64,000 nt of DNA from Struthio camelus (taxonomy: Eukaryota > Chordata > Aves > Struthioniformes > Struthionidae), in NCBI RefSeq assembly GCF_040807025.1, contig NC_090943.1:5442356-5506355 (forward strand). Direction: 5' to 3'. Shown here piece after piece: positions 37,216 through 50,972 of this stretch (positions are counted from its first letter, which is position 1; each line of letters opens with the position of its first letter). A model generated the notes under the pieces. It saw only the letters and a list, made by a program, of their open reading frames with translations, was not told where the DNA came from and searched no databases. The translations under genes and the position numbers were made by a program.

Positions 37216-37309
37216 ATAGTTCTCCACTGTGAATCTTCTGTGAACCTGCCCTTGTCTGTTCTGCTGGAAAAGTACTGTGAAGCTTTGTCAGCCCGCACCA
37301 ATGTCACAG
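37216..37309 (+). CDS. Probable second coding exon of the CpG-island gene
   Basis: This 94-nt exon is bounded by a long T-rich polypyrimidine tract with TCATCCAG| at the 5' side and ACAG|GTATTT at the 3' side. Read in phase 0 it is open and protein-like: IVLHCESSVNLPLSVLLE, then KYCEALSARTNVT, with two cysteines and one N-glycosylation sequon (NVT). Phase 0 at the start matches the phase 0 donor at 19896, and the exon ends with one extra base (phase 1). Joined to the first exon, it would place the cysteine-containing segment right after the hydrophobic core, as in a secreted or type I membrane protein. I do not recognise the family. The frame stays open on both sides, so the boundaries rest on the splice signals. 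Confidence 0.55.
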
Positions 37310-40300
37310 GTATTTATATTTCTCTTTCTCTGTGGCTTCTTATTACCGTAGGATCTGTTTTCAGTGTCCTTGCTCCACGAACCTCTTTCCCCACTGCGAT
37401 AAACACAGTGCCACCAGCCTTGTGTTTTCAGTGGTAAGAATGTACAATGGTGTGACGTAGGAAGAAAGTTTTGAATTTTGCACACCTGGAAACAGCTGCA
37501 GATGTACTGATAACAACACCCATCTTTCATAATTTAGTCTGTTGACCTGATCATATCCATTAACTGATCAGACAGCTGAAGGTCAACACATTTAAACTAT
37601 CTATATTCAGACTGGTCCAGACTCATGCCGAAGGCTGCCCACAGTTCTGCAAAAGCAGCATGGGGCATCAAGGCTGGGTAATGAAAGACAAGTGAATGTG
37701 TGAGTCATATCTGGCCCTTATGTGACATTTACTGTAGAAACTAAGGTGCTCTGACCAGACTGACAGCTCATCTGCAGCTGGAGATGGACCTTGGACCATC
37801 TCAGTCAGGCCAATGGAGTATCTGTCATGAAAAACACTAGTCCTTCAATTCAAAACATGGTACACAAGCTTAACTTCAAAGCTTTATTACTTTTCCTGAT
37901 CCTACCCTCAAGTCTCCAAAGCCTGAATCTAACTTCTCAGGTTAGGAGAGAAGGATTTTCTGGCAGAGAGATAGGACAGGAGCACTGAGGGGCACTGGCA
38001 GTGGAATGCAGAGAGAAGAGGATATCACAGACTCTCTAGAAGGGAAAGTGCAGACAGTAGAAAGGAGTAGGGAGAATATGAGGCCTTCGCCTTGCTCATG
38101 CCAGTTTTTAAAAGTAGGGCAAAGCACTGATTCTTGTTCTGAAGTGCTGTGACTGGCTAAAATTCATCAGCATGAAAAGGATATTGTCATAACTGTGAAA
38201 TTGGATCCAGCCATGCTTCAGAAGAAGCACATCGCCAGCCGCTTCTCTGCAGGGTGACTGAGGACAGATGCTGCAATCAATAATGCTACTGGGAGGAGAG
38301 ATAAGATTGTTATTTCCCCTGCACACCCTGTGACTCTCTTTACCCCTAGTAAATCGACATGGGTGAGAAGTTTAATCTGTTATGAATGCAGATATTACCA
38401 TTCAGCTAGTTCTCCAGCCATGAGTGATGACCAAAGAAGTGAGGCTTAAGGAAAAGTTAAACTCTTTCCACATAATATGGCAGATCAGTTGTGTTTTACT
38501 CTGACTGTATCAATTCCATCAGGACAATAAGGTGATCTACCTTTATACTTAAGTCTAAAAGTTTTGTTGCCTAAACTACCTCTTATTTTGCATATGAATG
38601 GGTGCATTGACTTGTATTATGAACCTAGCCTGAACTCTGCAACTTGTGCCATTGCCTACCAGGGAGCAACTCTGCCTCATGCTTGTATTAATTTTAATGA
38701 TCATCCATTCCATTCCATAGCTGAAAACAAGGGAAAGATGGATGAGATTTTGTGAAAACTTCCATAATTTTGGATCCTTCTTGCAGGTGTTCTTTGCATC
38801 TTTAATATTTTTGCAAATATTATTGTAAATCTTTCCATTAAGTCCTAATGTGCATTTTGTTCTTCCCTCTCCAGAGATTTTATTGCAGAAACTAAATTTC
38901 ACACAAGGCTGTGTTAAAAGTTGGCAAACAATTTACTTCTCATTGTTAGCATAAAATATTTTTCTGGGCTGTTTACATGACGCATGAACACCAGGAATTT
39001 TCTCAGGCTGAGTGCAACTACTATAACAGCATTTTAATATGAAAAGGGAACAGAGAAGTCACAGAGGCATCTCATATTGCACTATTATTGTTAGGTATCA
39101 GTGATCTGAAAAGCAAAGCGCTGCTATAAAATTAATGAAATGTGATTGTTATATGGAGACAATCGAACATTTTGCTTTTATAGAACATATCTGCTGATGA
39201 TGCTTGTGACCACAGCTCTTTCTGTAGCATGCTTCAACATCTTGTGAGTCTGTACTCTGCTTTGAGCAAGGGCTTACACATGTGGTAAAACCCTAAGCTG
39301 GTTCATTTTCAGACCGGTTAGAAATAAGCACAGACTCATGCATAAGTATAAAGTGAACTTTGGGACACACTAGGGGCAAAAGTTTGGTCTTATGCTTAAC
39401 ATGGGCCAACATACTCTTAGCAATGTGGTGACTTAATTCATCCTAAACTAGGGTCTAAAATCGGGCAGAGAAACCATGCTTTTGAAATGATTTTCTCTAA
39501 AAGAAGCCAAGGATAACAAGCTCCTGTCAGTGACTCTACATTGTTGATGCCCAAAACTAGGTGAGCTGAATCTCATTCTGCATCCGAATGAGAACTGTAG
39601 ACACTTTCAATGCTTGTAACAATAAGACTGTATCACACTGAATCATTGGCATGCTTCGACCGGCAACATGGGTGTGTAGAACCAGACCAAAAAGCATGCA
39701 GTGTCTGAGCCCATATTGTTTATCACAGATGATGGTCTTTCAGAGGGGAGAAATCAGCAATCCCCTCCCCACCCCTGCAAAGAAAATCATCTTGAGCAAA
39801 TGTTATTTATAGCTGGGAGAATGGTAAGCATTAGTTTTGGGATTGGTTATCTGATTTTCCTTGTTTCTTTTCCAGGCGATGCTGTTATATAGTCCAATAT
39901 GTCGATTTCTCCTCCTATAACTACTAACTTCACCCTCCCCCCCCCGAAAAAAATTCACACTAAGCACCGCAAACAGATGGCATAAAATGCTTTTGAGAAT
40001 CTCATATATGTGTAAGTTTACTGAATCACCAAGTGAATAAAAATGTAATTTCAGTTTGAAGTGATTTAAACCAACAAAGGCTTTTAACAGGTGAGCGGTG
40101 ATATAACTCGCTCTTTTCAGGTCATTATTTCCTTGAAAAATCCTTGTTATCTTCGTGATTAGTTGGGTGTAGCGTTTGTGCTTGATGGGAATGTGTATGT
40201 GTGTATGTGTAGAGGTGAAGATGAATTACATTTAATTCTTTGCTTTCATATATAAGAGAAAATGGTTGAAATGGCAAAATTTTTCTACAGTAACTCAGCT

Positions 40301-41863
40301 GAAGATGTCACAGTTGTTATATCTCTGATCTGATCTGACTAGAATTATAGTAATTTCAAGGATGACTGGATGACAATAATTCTATATGTCTGCATGATAC
40401 ATGCAATGAGTTATAGCTTGAATTTTTATAGGAATGCAGAGGAAAGGGGTCATCCGTTCACACTAATGTTCTGGAATGACTGGATTTTGTCATGCTTCCC
40501 TTCACATCCTTAGAGATTCCCATCTTATACATTTCCACAAGAGATAACGAGTCTTGGCTTATGTCTGATCCTACTCACTTTTGATCTCCACAGAAATCTC
40601 TTGATCCTACCTTTTAGTCCACTGACATGTTTGGCCAAAAAAATTAATCTTTAAGACCTTGTCAAAGCATGATTCATCTGAAAACAGGAATTTACTTTGA
40701 AAAAAGTAAACAGGAAGTGGATGGCCACTGCTACTGTGTTGATTATATCAGTATAAGTATTACGTTCTCTGTTTTCTCTCTCCTTGTTACCCTTCACTCG
40801 CTCTGTAGGTTGTAATTTACATTTACAGTTTTTGAGGCTATTCGAATGATCCAGCAAAGGACAAGTAGTAGATCATATATATCACACACTTCATTTCATG
40901 ATGCGCAGGGATTCACTTGAAGTAAAAATGATTTGTTACTTTTGGTGACTGGATCCTCTTGCGGGGGAGGCTGGTTCCTTGTCCTGATTCTCGTCAATGT
41001 GTGGTATGGTGAAAAACTGTGATACCACAGAAACAGTCCAAAATTGCTGATGGCGCAGGATTCCATCTATACAAACTATGGAGTATACCACTCTGATGTT
41101 ATCTGCTCAAATCTCTGGTAAAGCTCTAGTATAGAGAACAAATCAGTGTCTGTGGGAAAAATGTATCCTGCAATGGGTTCCAACACATGGCTTGTCAAAG
41201 ATGCTGGTGAAGTCTCCAGCTAAGCTGACATCACTTGGAGATTACCATAATTTACCCAGTTGCTGGGCCAGTGAGTTATACTAGGATTTTCTCCGGTGTT
41301 CACAATATCATAAAACCGGGAAGGTACAAAAGAGGCCTTCTTTTCTTATTCTTTGTTGAACCTCTTATAGGTCCCGTAATGCATCTCATCTAATACATCT
41401 AAGTTAGCACTATTCCTCCTGGGCAGGCACTGACCAAAACTGTCCATCCCAGAAAAGAATCTATGAAATCACCTGCCATTCTCATGCATGAATCAAACTT
41501 CCTCTCTAGTCACTGTCACACATCAGATAACTTCTTAATATGGTTATCAGTGTTAAGCTGCTAAGACAGCTTCTTGCCTAATGCTTTCATATAAGCCAAT
41601 CATAGATGGCCTCAACTCCTCTAGAATAAGACTTAAACACTTTTCAGGGAAAACTACTCGAATGTATGTTAGACAGGAGTAATAACTACCTGGGAAAGGG
41701 AGCGACAGCATGTGTACTCACATCTTTGCATGTTAGTTTTGTAAGTATATATTGAAAGATATACAACAATCATCTGTGACATTCTACCTTAAATTAGTGA
41801 GATTAAGCTACAAAAGTAGAAATGCTCCCTATGTAACAAATATGCATGTAAATATACCCATAA

Positions 41864-41896
41864 ATGTGTGTGTATATATACATATATGTATGTATA
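41864..41896. repeat. (TG)n/(TA)n microsatellite
   Basis: TGTGTGTG passes into TATATA and CATATATGTATGTA. It is an interrupted pyrimidine-purine repeat. Confidence 0.8.
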
Positions 41897-42002
41897 AGGC
41901 CATTTCAGACCTCTACGTTCTAGCTCAAGATCTTGGATCTGGTTCTCTCTCCAGCTGTGAAAAGTACACAGGTGTTTGTTTGAGGTAGGGGCAAGTATAT
42001 GG

Positions 42003-42030
42003 ATATATGTGTGTGTGTGTGTGTGTATGT
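42003..42030. repeat. (GT)n microsatellite
   Basis: About ten consecutive GT units, flanked by ATAT on the left and ATGTGG on the right. Confidence 0.85.
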
Positions 42031-45000
42031 GGTGGTTACAAAACCACATAAATTGGAAAAAAATAGCATCCTAAAATGTGAATTTATTGCTGAAATGAAA
42101 ATTTGAAACATTTATTTGCAGAACCTATTAAATATGTAATTTAATTTTGCTACTGTTTTAAACTTTACATTCATATTAACTTGGTTTTGAAATATTCATC
42201 CCCATGGACAACAAAAGTAAAACATGGTAAAACTTCATTTTGAATGTTAAAGACTATCCAGGTTAATTTTTTCAGAAAATTATTCTCCATCATTTTGGTC
42301 AGAAAAGGTTTGCAGACTTGCTGGTATGTTTGTGCAGAGTTCCTGCCACCCTGAAGCTGACCATTCACTACAGCGCTTTTATTTCCATTATTTTTTTATT
42401 TTGATGATGTCCCCAGACAGATCCTAGCTAGGCACAAGTGCAAGTGGCTCTAAAAAAAGTTTTGTAATTCTTCTGGAAGAAAATGGGTATAGCAGACTCT
42501 GAGAACAGCCCAATATTTAAGGACTCCTCTCATCTTAGAGCTTTATTCAAGCATACTCTGGGCTTTATAGTTTTTGTTTTTTGAGGATTTATCTGTGCTA
42601 CTTTAGTGGAAATGGATATCTCATCTGCAGCTAGATGACTTTTTCTTTTATTTGGATTCTTCATACTGTGTTTATTTCTAACCCAGGAGCAACATAGGCC
42701 ATTTTTTAAGGCAAACTCCATGCAATTACCTGTTGGAAGGGCAGTGATCTTGTGTATGGTCTGTTTGTCTGTGAAACAGATACTGAATTTTAAGTTGTTC
42801 AGTTGAAAACTTGCTAAATTGGGGATTAACTTGACTGGCTGAGATTAGGTCTTACTCTTGGTTGTTCTTTCTTTATATCTGGTTGAGAGTTCCACTGACC
42901 ATGAATCACAGCAGGTCAAACAGATGTGACTGTCTTGTGCTAACATATGTTTCAATGTGCCTTTGTATCCTGGTCATTGTGCCACATCCTGATTTGCTAT
43001 GAATATAGGTTTGCTTGAGTCATTTCTGCTCACTGTATATATGGAGGTTGCTTCTGTGAACCAGGCACATGGAACTGAACCTACGGTTTCAGAGCAGAAG
43101 GCAGTAGGTGAAATTGGAGATGCACAGTTGCCAATGTGCTGTCACTGGAGCTCTTGTTGACTCGTAGAGTGGGATTTATCTCACAGATTACACATCTGAA
43201 TGTGAGTGTTTACATGTAAGAAAAGTGTCAGAGCTCCTCTTATTGTCAATGAGGAGGAATTTAGTTGCCCTCACATCAGTGCCCAGTGCCCTTTGAGATG
43301 CTCTTGGGTATCCAAGACCTGCAGAGCTGGCAAATATGACACAGAACCTACAAGAGACCTGCACGATCTGGAGTAGCAACTGCTGGGTGGACAGATGTCT
43401 CAGGGAGCCTCTGATGGCACTAGATGCTTCTGTATGGGCATCTGGATCCTACCCCAGCTCTCTGTTGACTGTTACTCAACCATAGATATTCAACTAAATC
43501 TGGACAACCCTATATAGACACCCCCACATAGGAGTTTCATAAAAAGTCTACAAATTGAATTCCATAGAGTCTGTAATGTGCAAAATGGAAGATGTGACCC
43601 ACATTTATGGCTGAAAAGTATATATGGAATTGGAAATCTTCTCTGACAAGATGATTTAATGATAGATGCTGTGGCCACCAAAGAAAAAAGTAACATGGAT
43701 GTTTTGTTTTTGATTCCCCTGCTGCTCAGTGCACATAGGCAGTGGATTTTGCCTGTCTGATTGTTGTTAATTTTTAATAACAAATTTCAGTTGATCAGTC
43801 TTTTAGTAGATGAAAGTTTCACTATAAACAAACATATTCTGTAACTCATTTTTTATCCAGAACCACATAGGTGAGACAATGTCCAGGGGCTGATTTATTT
43901 CTGTGCATTGCACTATTCTATTTCTTAGAGATAGAAAATTTGGCCTCATTACATCTCTAAATATCCCTCCACATTAATGGCATGGTAGCAGTTCTTACTG
44001 TTTCCCTTTTGATTTTCCCAGCAGGTCACATCAGTGATCACTTCCATTTATAATGACGCATGGATGAGCTATTTATTTTAACATGTGCTTTGCAGTCTGT
44101 TCGCGTCAGCCTGCTGGCTAAACCTACTTACTCATTTGCTTCTGCAGTTGCCAATGGGGCACTTAGGAAGGTTCTTTCATCACATCCACACAACTCGGTT
44201 ACTGCTTACAGGCATAAAGTTAATCTTGAGCATCAGCATCTGCATGATTAAAGCCTAGGCAGAGGATACAGGCAGTCTTCCTAGTGCTTCCTATTTTCAT
44301 ATGCCACAAAAACACTACCTAAATAAAGTGATGATGGTGGTTTACTTTGTCACTGCCTGAAATAACATACCAGACAGTCTAGCACTGCTTGCTTGTGCTT
44401 CCCAAAATAAAGATGATTGCAGTGTGTTGTGGCACAGTTGATATCACTGCCACTGGTCCTTATAATTTTTAAAAACGGCATTTCTCAAGTTTGAGGCAGT
44501 TCCAAGCTGGGGGGTACATAGAAGCTCTCATATGTTAAGAAACTGTGTTGACAGTCCAGTAAATACTGCGTTCTACTGGAAAAGATCATTTGCTGTAGAG
44601 CCATAATATTTATTGTTTACTTTTTGTAAATAACTTATGGATGAGATATATAAACATATCTGAAGCTTCCCACAGTTCTCTAGGTGCCCAGAGGACAGTA
44701 AGTTCTTACAAAATTCACTGCGAAGAAGTGCTGAGCTGAGTAACTGACTGAAGGGCAAAGCATCTCCGAGATTCACCTCCAGATTAAGACACTTAAAATA
44801 TATATACTTTCACTTCAGTCAGTTGTGCAGTGCTAAGATTGTTTGCAAGAATTTAGAGGATTTAACAGCTTCCTGGGTGCCTGGGGGAACTGTGGGAAGA
44901 TGTTCGGGAGCCAGTCAATATTCAAGTGGCAACACTTGTTTCCTTATGTCCAAGGTAACAAGCCACCTGCCTCTGGGTGTTGGCTACAGCCAGATACGTA

Positions 45001-45127
45001 GCTATACTTAGGCTAGTTATGTCAGGGTATACAATCAAGGGACTTTGGACAGAGGAAATTTCACTGAATAGGAGGGATTTTAGGGACAATCCTTAATTTC
45101 AAGTCTCTGAGAAAGTATAATCATCAT

Positions 45128-45217
45128 CTGTGTGTCTCAAGTCCCTATGTGTAAATTGATACATGCTAGCACTGCCTTACATCACTAGCATCTGCTGAAT
45201 GCCAAAAAAGAGAAGTT
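45128..45217 (+). repeat. Diverged direct repeat, copy 1
   Basis: The core GATACATGCTAGCACTGCCT and its flanks (TGTGTAAA before; TAGCA..TCTGA after, with one variant base) align without gaps to 46766-46855. By eye about three quarters of the positions match. The family is not recognised. Confidence 0.6.
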
Positions 45218-45269
45218 GTAAAGTGCTCAGTTATTACAGTGATGAGAGCCACATAGAGAGTTGATTTGG

Positions 45270-45295
45270 TTTTTTTTTTTGTTTTTTTTTTTTTT
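45270..45295. repeat. Poly(T) run
   Basis: Twenty-five T residues with a single G interruption. Confidence 0.85.
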
Positions 45296-46765
45296 AATGA
45301 GTAGCTGCTTCTGCCAGTTGGGGGCTGACTTTTTGTTATAATTGTGAATGAATGAGAAACATGTTTCAGGAGGAACTTGCTCCAGTGCCCTGATACCATG
45401 TATGGGTGCTTTTAGCAGTACCTCAGAAAACTACCAAATGAAGTCACCTTGGCTTAGAAGAGAGGCCAGCTGTCCCAGAAGTGGTGCTACTGATTTAGGA
45501 TGTAGTATTAACTTCCCTGACATCAACAATCACTGGGACTTTATCCAGGAAGATAATAGCCCTCTGAACATTTTCATCATCATAGTCTCTCTATGGGATA
45601 TTTTTTTGTGGATACCGAGCATTGGCGTTGAATTGATTGAAAAGAAAATCTGTAGCTGGCCTGACCATGTCTGTCTGGAGTCACTGAGAAGTCAGGCATG
45701 TGGTTCTGAGGAAGGAATGTAGAGCAGCGTTGCTGATGGTATGAAGTCAGGGCAGATCCTAGGATCCCATTAGAGACTAGACTCATTCACCATCATCAAC
45801 CTGATGACACGGCCGGAGTGGTGCCATGCTGCCAACCTGGGATGCCGTGAAGAGTAAGGAAAGAGAAAATATACAGGGCAAAATTTTGAAAGAATGAAAA
45901 TAAGGCAGGCATAGCTCATAAACAAAATACGTTACACTGGGGACATGCCACGGAGTTTTATTGTTTACTTCAGAAGAGCTGCATACCTGAATTCTGGATC
46001 TGTCACTTTTGAGTGATATGCTCTCAACAGACTCTTGGTACTGACTGTCATAATGCCACACTTCACTGAATAGATGTAACTCTTTGGATTTATGCATTTG
46101 GGGCAATAAGTACCATTTAATGAATGTGGCTTATAAATTAGATGTCATTTTTTGTACACTCACCAGATAAAAATATACTCTGTAGAACCTCTCATTTTGT
46201 CAAGTTCTACGAAACAAATGGAGTGCCTTTTCCTTTCAAATGGAATCACATCAGTAAATCTGGTCTTAAAGGAAAACACCTCCTGTCCTTTAAGTCAGCA
46301 TTTCTCCCTGAGTTCGTGGGTTGATGAGCCCCTTAAGTTGAAATAACCGTGTGGCCAATCTAGAGAATAAGGCAACGTAGCAATAGTGATAGTACAAACT
46401 GCACTTTTTGGAAGGTTAGATGGTTCAAGAAAATGGCTGAAACATACAGTGCCAGAGCATGATTATTTATTTGTAGGAAATGGGAGAAATGGGTTAGAAA
46501 GGGAAATGAATTTTTTTAGTTTCTGATTTCAGTGAAATGCTCAAGTCCTTTTGACCCTTTGACTGAGTTCACTCTCCAGTTCATGAATGAGCTTCTAAAC
46601 ATACTTTCATTGACAGGCAGTGGTTGTCTTGACTTTGCCTCTCCTCTTTTGGCATAATGCATGCTTCCAGGTTACCTTTGGAAGAATGCCCTGAGCCACG
46701 CTCAGAGTCAGATTCACCATATAGACAGCCCAGGGTGCAACTGGGCTCCATTCACTTCTGTGTGA

Positions 46766-46855
46766 AAATGTCTGTGTTTCCATCCCCTGTGTGTAAACGG
46801 ATACGTGCTAGCACTGCTTTACTTCATTAGCACCTTCTGAAAGCAAATGGAGAGA
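46766..46855 (+). repeat. Diverged direct repeat, copy 2
   Basis: This is the partner of 45128-45217, in the same orientation, with core GATACGTGCTAGCACTGCTT. The two copies are about 1.6 kb apart. They may be two members of an old dispersed repeat or a local duplication. Confidence 0.6.
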
Positions 46856-48537
46856 CTGACCTCCCATCTGCTATTAGTACGTTGCAAAATGTGCTCAAAG
46901 AAGCTGTGTGAAAATCAAGTGGGTTGCCTGGAGAGGGGAAAGTAGTAGGACGCATCATACTCATAGGTGCTGTCATGGCTTCTCTGAACCAGGATGTGAA
47001 CATAGACAGTGGATCAGAGCTTTAATTTACATAAAACACTTAGTGCAAAGTGGTTGAGTTGCAGCTGACAGCTGGTGCCTCCCCTTTTAGCTCTCTCCTG
47101 TATCACTTGGTCCTCCTTTTCTGAATAAACTCTGTTTTGGATGGGATTGGTTTACCTTGGCCTCCAACCCTGAAGTGGGGCCATCTTATTGCATAACCAC
47201 ATGTATGAAGAAATAGTCAAGCACTAAAGCTAGTAAAAATACAAAGCTGACCTGTAAAGCTCTTGCTTTATATTTTTGAGCTTTCTTGTTCTATTAAAAA
47301 ATAAGATCTATATGAGATTTTTTTTTTGTCCTCTGGGCATTCATCTTATTCATCTTACTCATTAAACTGTTAAAGTATACAGGCTGGATGTATAAGAAAA
47401 AGATAATGGAAACTGTTAACAAAATCTATGTAAATCACTAGGACCTGAACTATGCAGTCAGTTCACCCTATGTGTATCTTTACTCATGGGAGAAGATTCA
47501 GTAACTATAGTGATATGAAACACTCCACTGAGTAATGTTACTCACGAGCATAAACATTTTAGATGAAAAAATAGTTTATTGATGAAAGTGCTTCTGAAAG
47601 TGCACATACTTGTAGCTAAGGGAAGAGACAAATGAGAAACAGAGATTTCCAAAGGTATAAATGCTATGTGGTTTCTAAACTCCATTAATTTGCCACAGAA
47701 TTGGATTTCATACCTCTAAATGGTGCTACTCTAATCAACCTGCAAGCCCATCCGTGGTTGGTTTGTCCTCCCTGAAATCCTCCGAAGAACGCTGTAGGAA
47801 ACTACCTTTGCTAGACTCTGGCTTCAGGCTCTTGAAACTGCATCTTGTACTGATGTTCCTGTTACATAACACTGAGCATTTAGAAATTAATCTCTTGACT
47901 GCTAACTTTGCTAAATACATAGAGGGTTACCACAGAAACCTCATGTTGTTCAGGAAGTCCCCTGAGCTGAAAGGTGGAGGCTGTTATCTCCTGTTCCTAT
48001 GTTCTTCACTAAGCATCCACTTATGGCTACTGTAGGAGACAGTAGGTTGGAGTGTACAGACCTTCTGCCAGAAGCAGTATGGCTGTTCTTGTATTTTTAA
48101 ACATACCTATTTTTTCTTAATGGTTATAGAGGCAGCCTAAGGCCCACTCAGCTGCAGATGTCTTCTTTGCAAAGTCTAGAGTTACAGTAAATTAATCATA
48201 CTCCTGAGAACCTTCTCTTTCTTTGAAAGCATCCCTAAGGTAATTTAGCCACATATGGAAGATTTACCTTCTGCTGGGAAAGGGAAAGAAGGGAGGATAG
48301 TTACGACTGGAAGGGAGCTATCGTTACAATTTCTTTCTTAAGCTACTCAAGGAGACGGTTCGTGAATCCATCACTGTGAACGTGGGTGTGAGATCTCTAG
48401 ACGAATCATTACTGTGTAGACAAACTTCTGTGGGCATCAGATCTTTGGATTTGTATTAGTGAGCTAAAAGCAAGGTTTCTGGCTAAGCTGAATGGCTTCT
48501 TAGGATGACTTCTCATCTGACCACTTTGTTTTTTATT

Positions 48538-48577
<40 letters not shown>

Positions 48578-48614
48578 TGCGCGCGCGCGCGCATATGTGC
48601 ATGTATATATACAT
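48538..48614. repeat. Alternating purine-pyrimidine tract: TA, (TG)n, (CG)n, TA
   Basis: Seventy-seven bases alternate purine and pyrimidine without a break: a TA stretch, about 14 TG units, a CG-rich core (GCGCGTGCGCGCGCGCGCGC), then CATATGTGCATG and TA. TG and CG alternations are the classic Z-DNA-forming sequences. The unmutated CG core is unusual in CpG-depleted DNA. Confidence 0.85.
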
Positions 48615-50972
48615 TTATATATATGTATACAATTATTGATTTGAAAATTACTTGAAATATTTTAATGCCTTTATGAAGAATGAAAAGTGTCATTATGCTG
48701 AAATTGACCTCCTTCCATAGCCACTGGATGAACTTCAAAAGCTTTGAAAGCCACAATTTTGGAATATGATGGAATGTTTTTTGCCTTAATTTTTCCAGAA
48801 GATATTTCTTATTCTCTTGTTTGAATTACTTTAAAATTTCACACAAATCTCCATTTTATTCATGCATAAATAAAATCAGTAAGCCAAGCAGAAAGCTTAT
48901 GAAAGTTTTTTTTTTTCCTTTTTCTCTTCCTGGAAATCTTAAAGGTTTCAGAGCTAAAAAATGGTATTTTAAATGCCACATTTACTACTTACAGTGCTTG
49001 TCATTTCTGCTTGGGAGAGACTGTCCCATTCACTCAGACCAGACTGTGTTGTCCGATTATCTTTTTGCAGTTGTCTGACTGCTCTATGAGTTCTTTTACT
49101 TAATTTCTTATGAAGCCTTCTCAGATCCAAATGTAAACTTTTATTAGCACAAACATTGTTTTCCTGGTAGCTATAAAATAACTTGTTATGCTAATTAGCG
49201 TACACATCTCTGAGACAAGTGCTACAGAAGTTCACCTAGTGTTTGTACTTTTAAAAAAATAGTTGTTTCTGATAATATGACAGTCAAGATGAATATAGCT
49301 ATGTATATTATTAAAGTTTAGGCTACTGTTTTCGTAACCTGTAGGGTAACATTATATGACCATTTTTAACAAGGAGACAGAGAGTCAAGGGCATCAGTGG
49401 AAACATTCACAGTAGAAATGATTATGACTTCTATTTTTGTATTACAATCATTATAATTTCATCAACATCCGTAAGAAAGTGAAAGAAATTGCCTATTTTA
49501 TTTGAGAAAAAACAGTTGAAAAAAAAATGTGTGCTGCACTACACAGTGTCTATTACTTTGTTATTCTGCAGTCCCATACTCCATAGATGAAACAAGATTT
49601 TGGATCTGCATTACAGATTTCAGGCCATTTTTTAACTCTTCAGCCATTTTCAGGATGCCTGACTCTGATCTTGAATATTTTAGTTTATGTTTACTGTTTT
49701 GAATTGCTTCTTCTTTGAAATGTTGCAACAAATAGAATCACATTGTTCTAGTTAGCTGTCCATAGTTTAAAATTTAAAAAATTAATAGCTAAAGCATCCT
49801 TGCAGGACTCATGGAATTTGAGGAGGAGGTATTTTTACCTGTGGTTTATATATGGTGAAAAGTTAGATGATTTCCCCAAGACTGCAAAGCTAATCACTGT
49901 AGGAATATTAGAACTTGAAACGTTTTGGTTCTGCAGCCTATCTACAGTACTTCGTTAGTTCTAAAAGTCAGCAAATAAAAGTAAGCAGCTAATGCTTTTT
50001 GAATTGCAAAAGTTTTAAAATGCTATGGTAGTCTTACGTGCTCATAGGCAACATAATGAGAACTTTCAAATTGACTAATGTAACCGCTCTGGCTTGTGGT
50101 TGGAACTCTTATGTGCTGCTATTTTCATTTAAGCTTCTTCAAAAATCTTGGAGGCACAGAGGTGAGACTGACACTCATAACTCCATGGAAAAAATGTGTG
50201 AGATTAAGTTGTCATTTCCATGGCTGCTGTGAAGTTCCAGCGGATGGAAGTCATTATTTTGGGGAAGCGACTACTGAGGCAGGGTTTACTAATATTTGGA
50301 GGAAAGAATGATGTGGGCAAGGCAATACCTACAGAGGCATCATGCCACAACTTGAAGCCTTTATCTGAATCAAAGTTGACTTTGAACAGTAGCTGGAAAG
50401 ACACAAACACGTGAAAAAACCCTGATAGGACAAAACTGAAACACAAGCTAAGTGACCTCGGTTAAAGAAAATCCTCCAGTCACCATGGTCACAGACTCCT
50501 GAAGGACCTCAGTCAACTGTTGCAGCATATCCTGGCACGAGGCCTAAGACGGGAAGGACTGTGGGTTTACCTCAGAGCTGGCCAAACACCTCAGCACGTG
50601 CAATTATAGAGATTTAACAAGCCACAACAATGCAGTTAGTATTGTTACCATGACAGCCCTTGCTATATACCACTCTATTCTTCCTGGAATGTCTGAGTAT
50701 CTCTTAAAAGCATCATAAGTGCTGTGTTCTTAAGCCCACCCTTTATTTCTCTTTGTGTCAGTGCAGTCTGATTTTTGGTGGTTTCCATCACCTCCTGCAC
50801 TTTATTCTCAGTGGCTCATTTGTTGTTGGGCCAAGTGCAGTGTGCAAACACAGGGGCTCAGTTCTACCCCATCCCATGAGCGACAGTGTGGGCCAAACCC
50901 CCTCTGTCCAGTTAGTCCTCCTTGTTCCTCTGCAGCTACCAACAGACTCCGTCTCAGATTGCCATCATTAAA

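Larger units (their letters stand above)
37310..50972. other. Probable intron 2; simple repeats but no exon identified
   Basis: About 13.7 kb of AT-rich sequence. It holds TG/TA runs at 41864-41896 and 42003-42030, a T-rich run at 45270-45295, an alternating purine-pyrimidine tract at 48538-48614, and a diverged direct repeat pair (45128 and 46766). Open frames such as 45348-45722 have no splice context. If the candidate gene continues to the right, this is its second intron. Confidence 0.5.
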
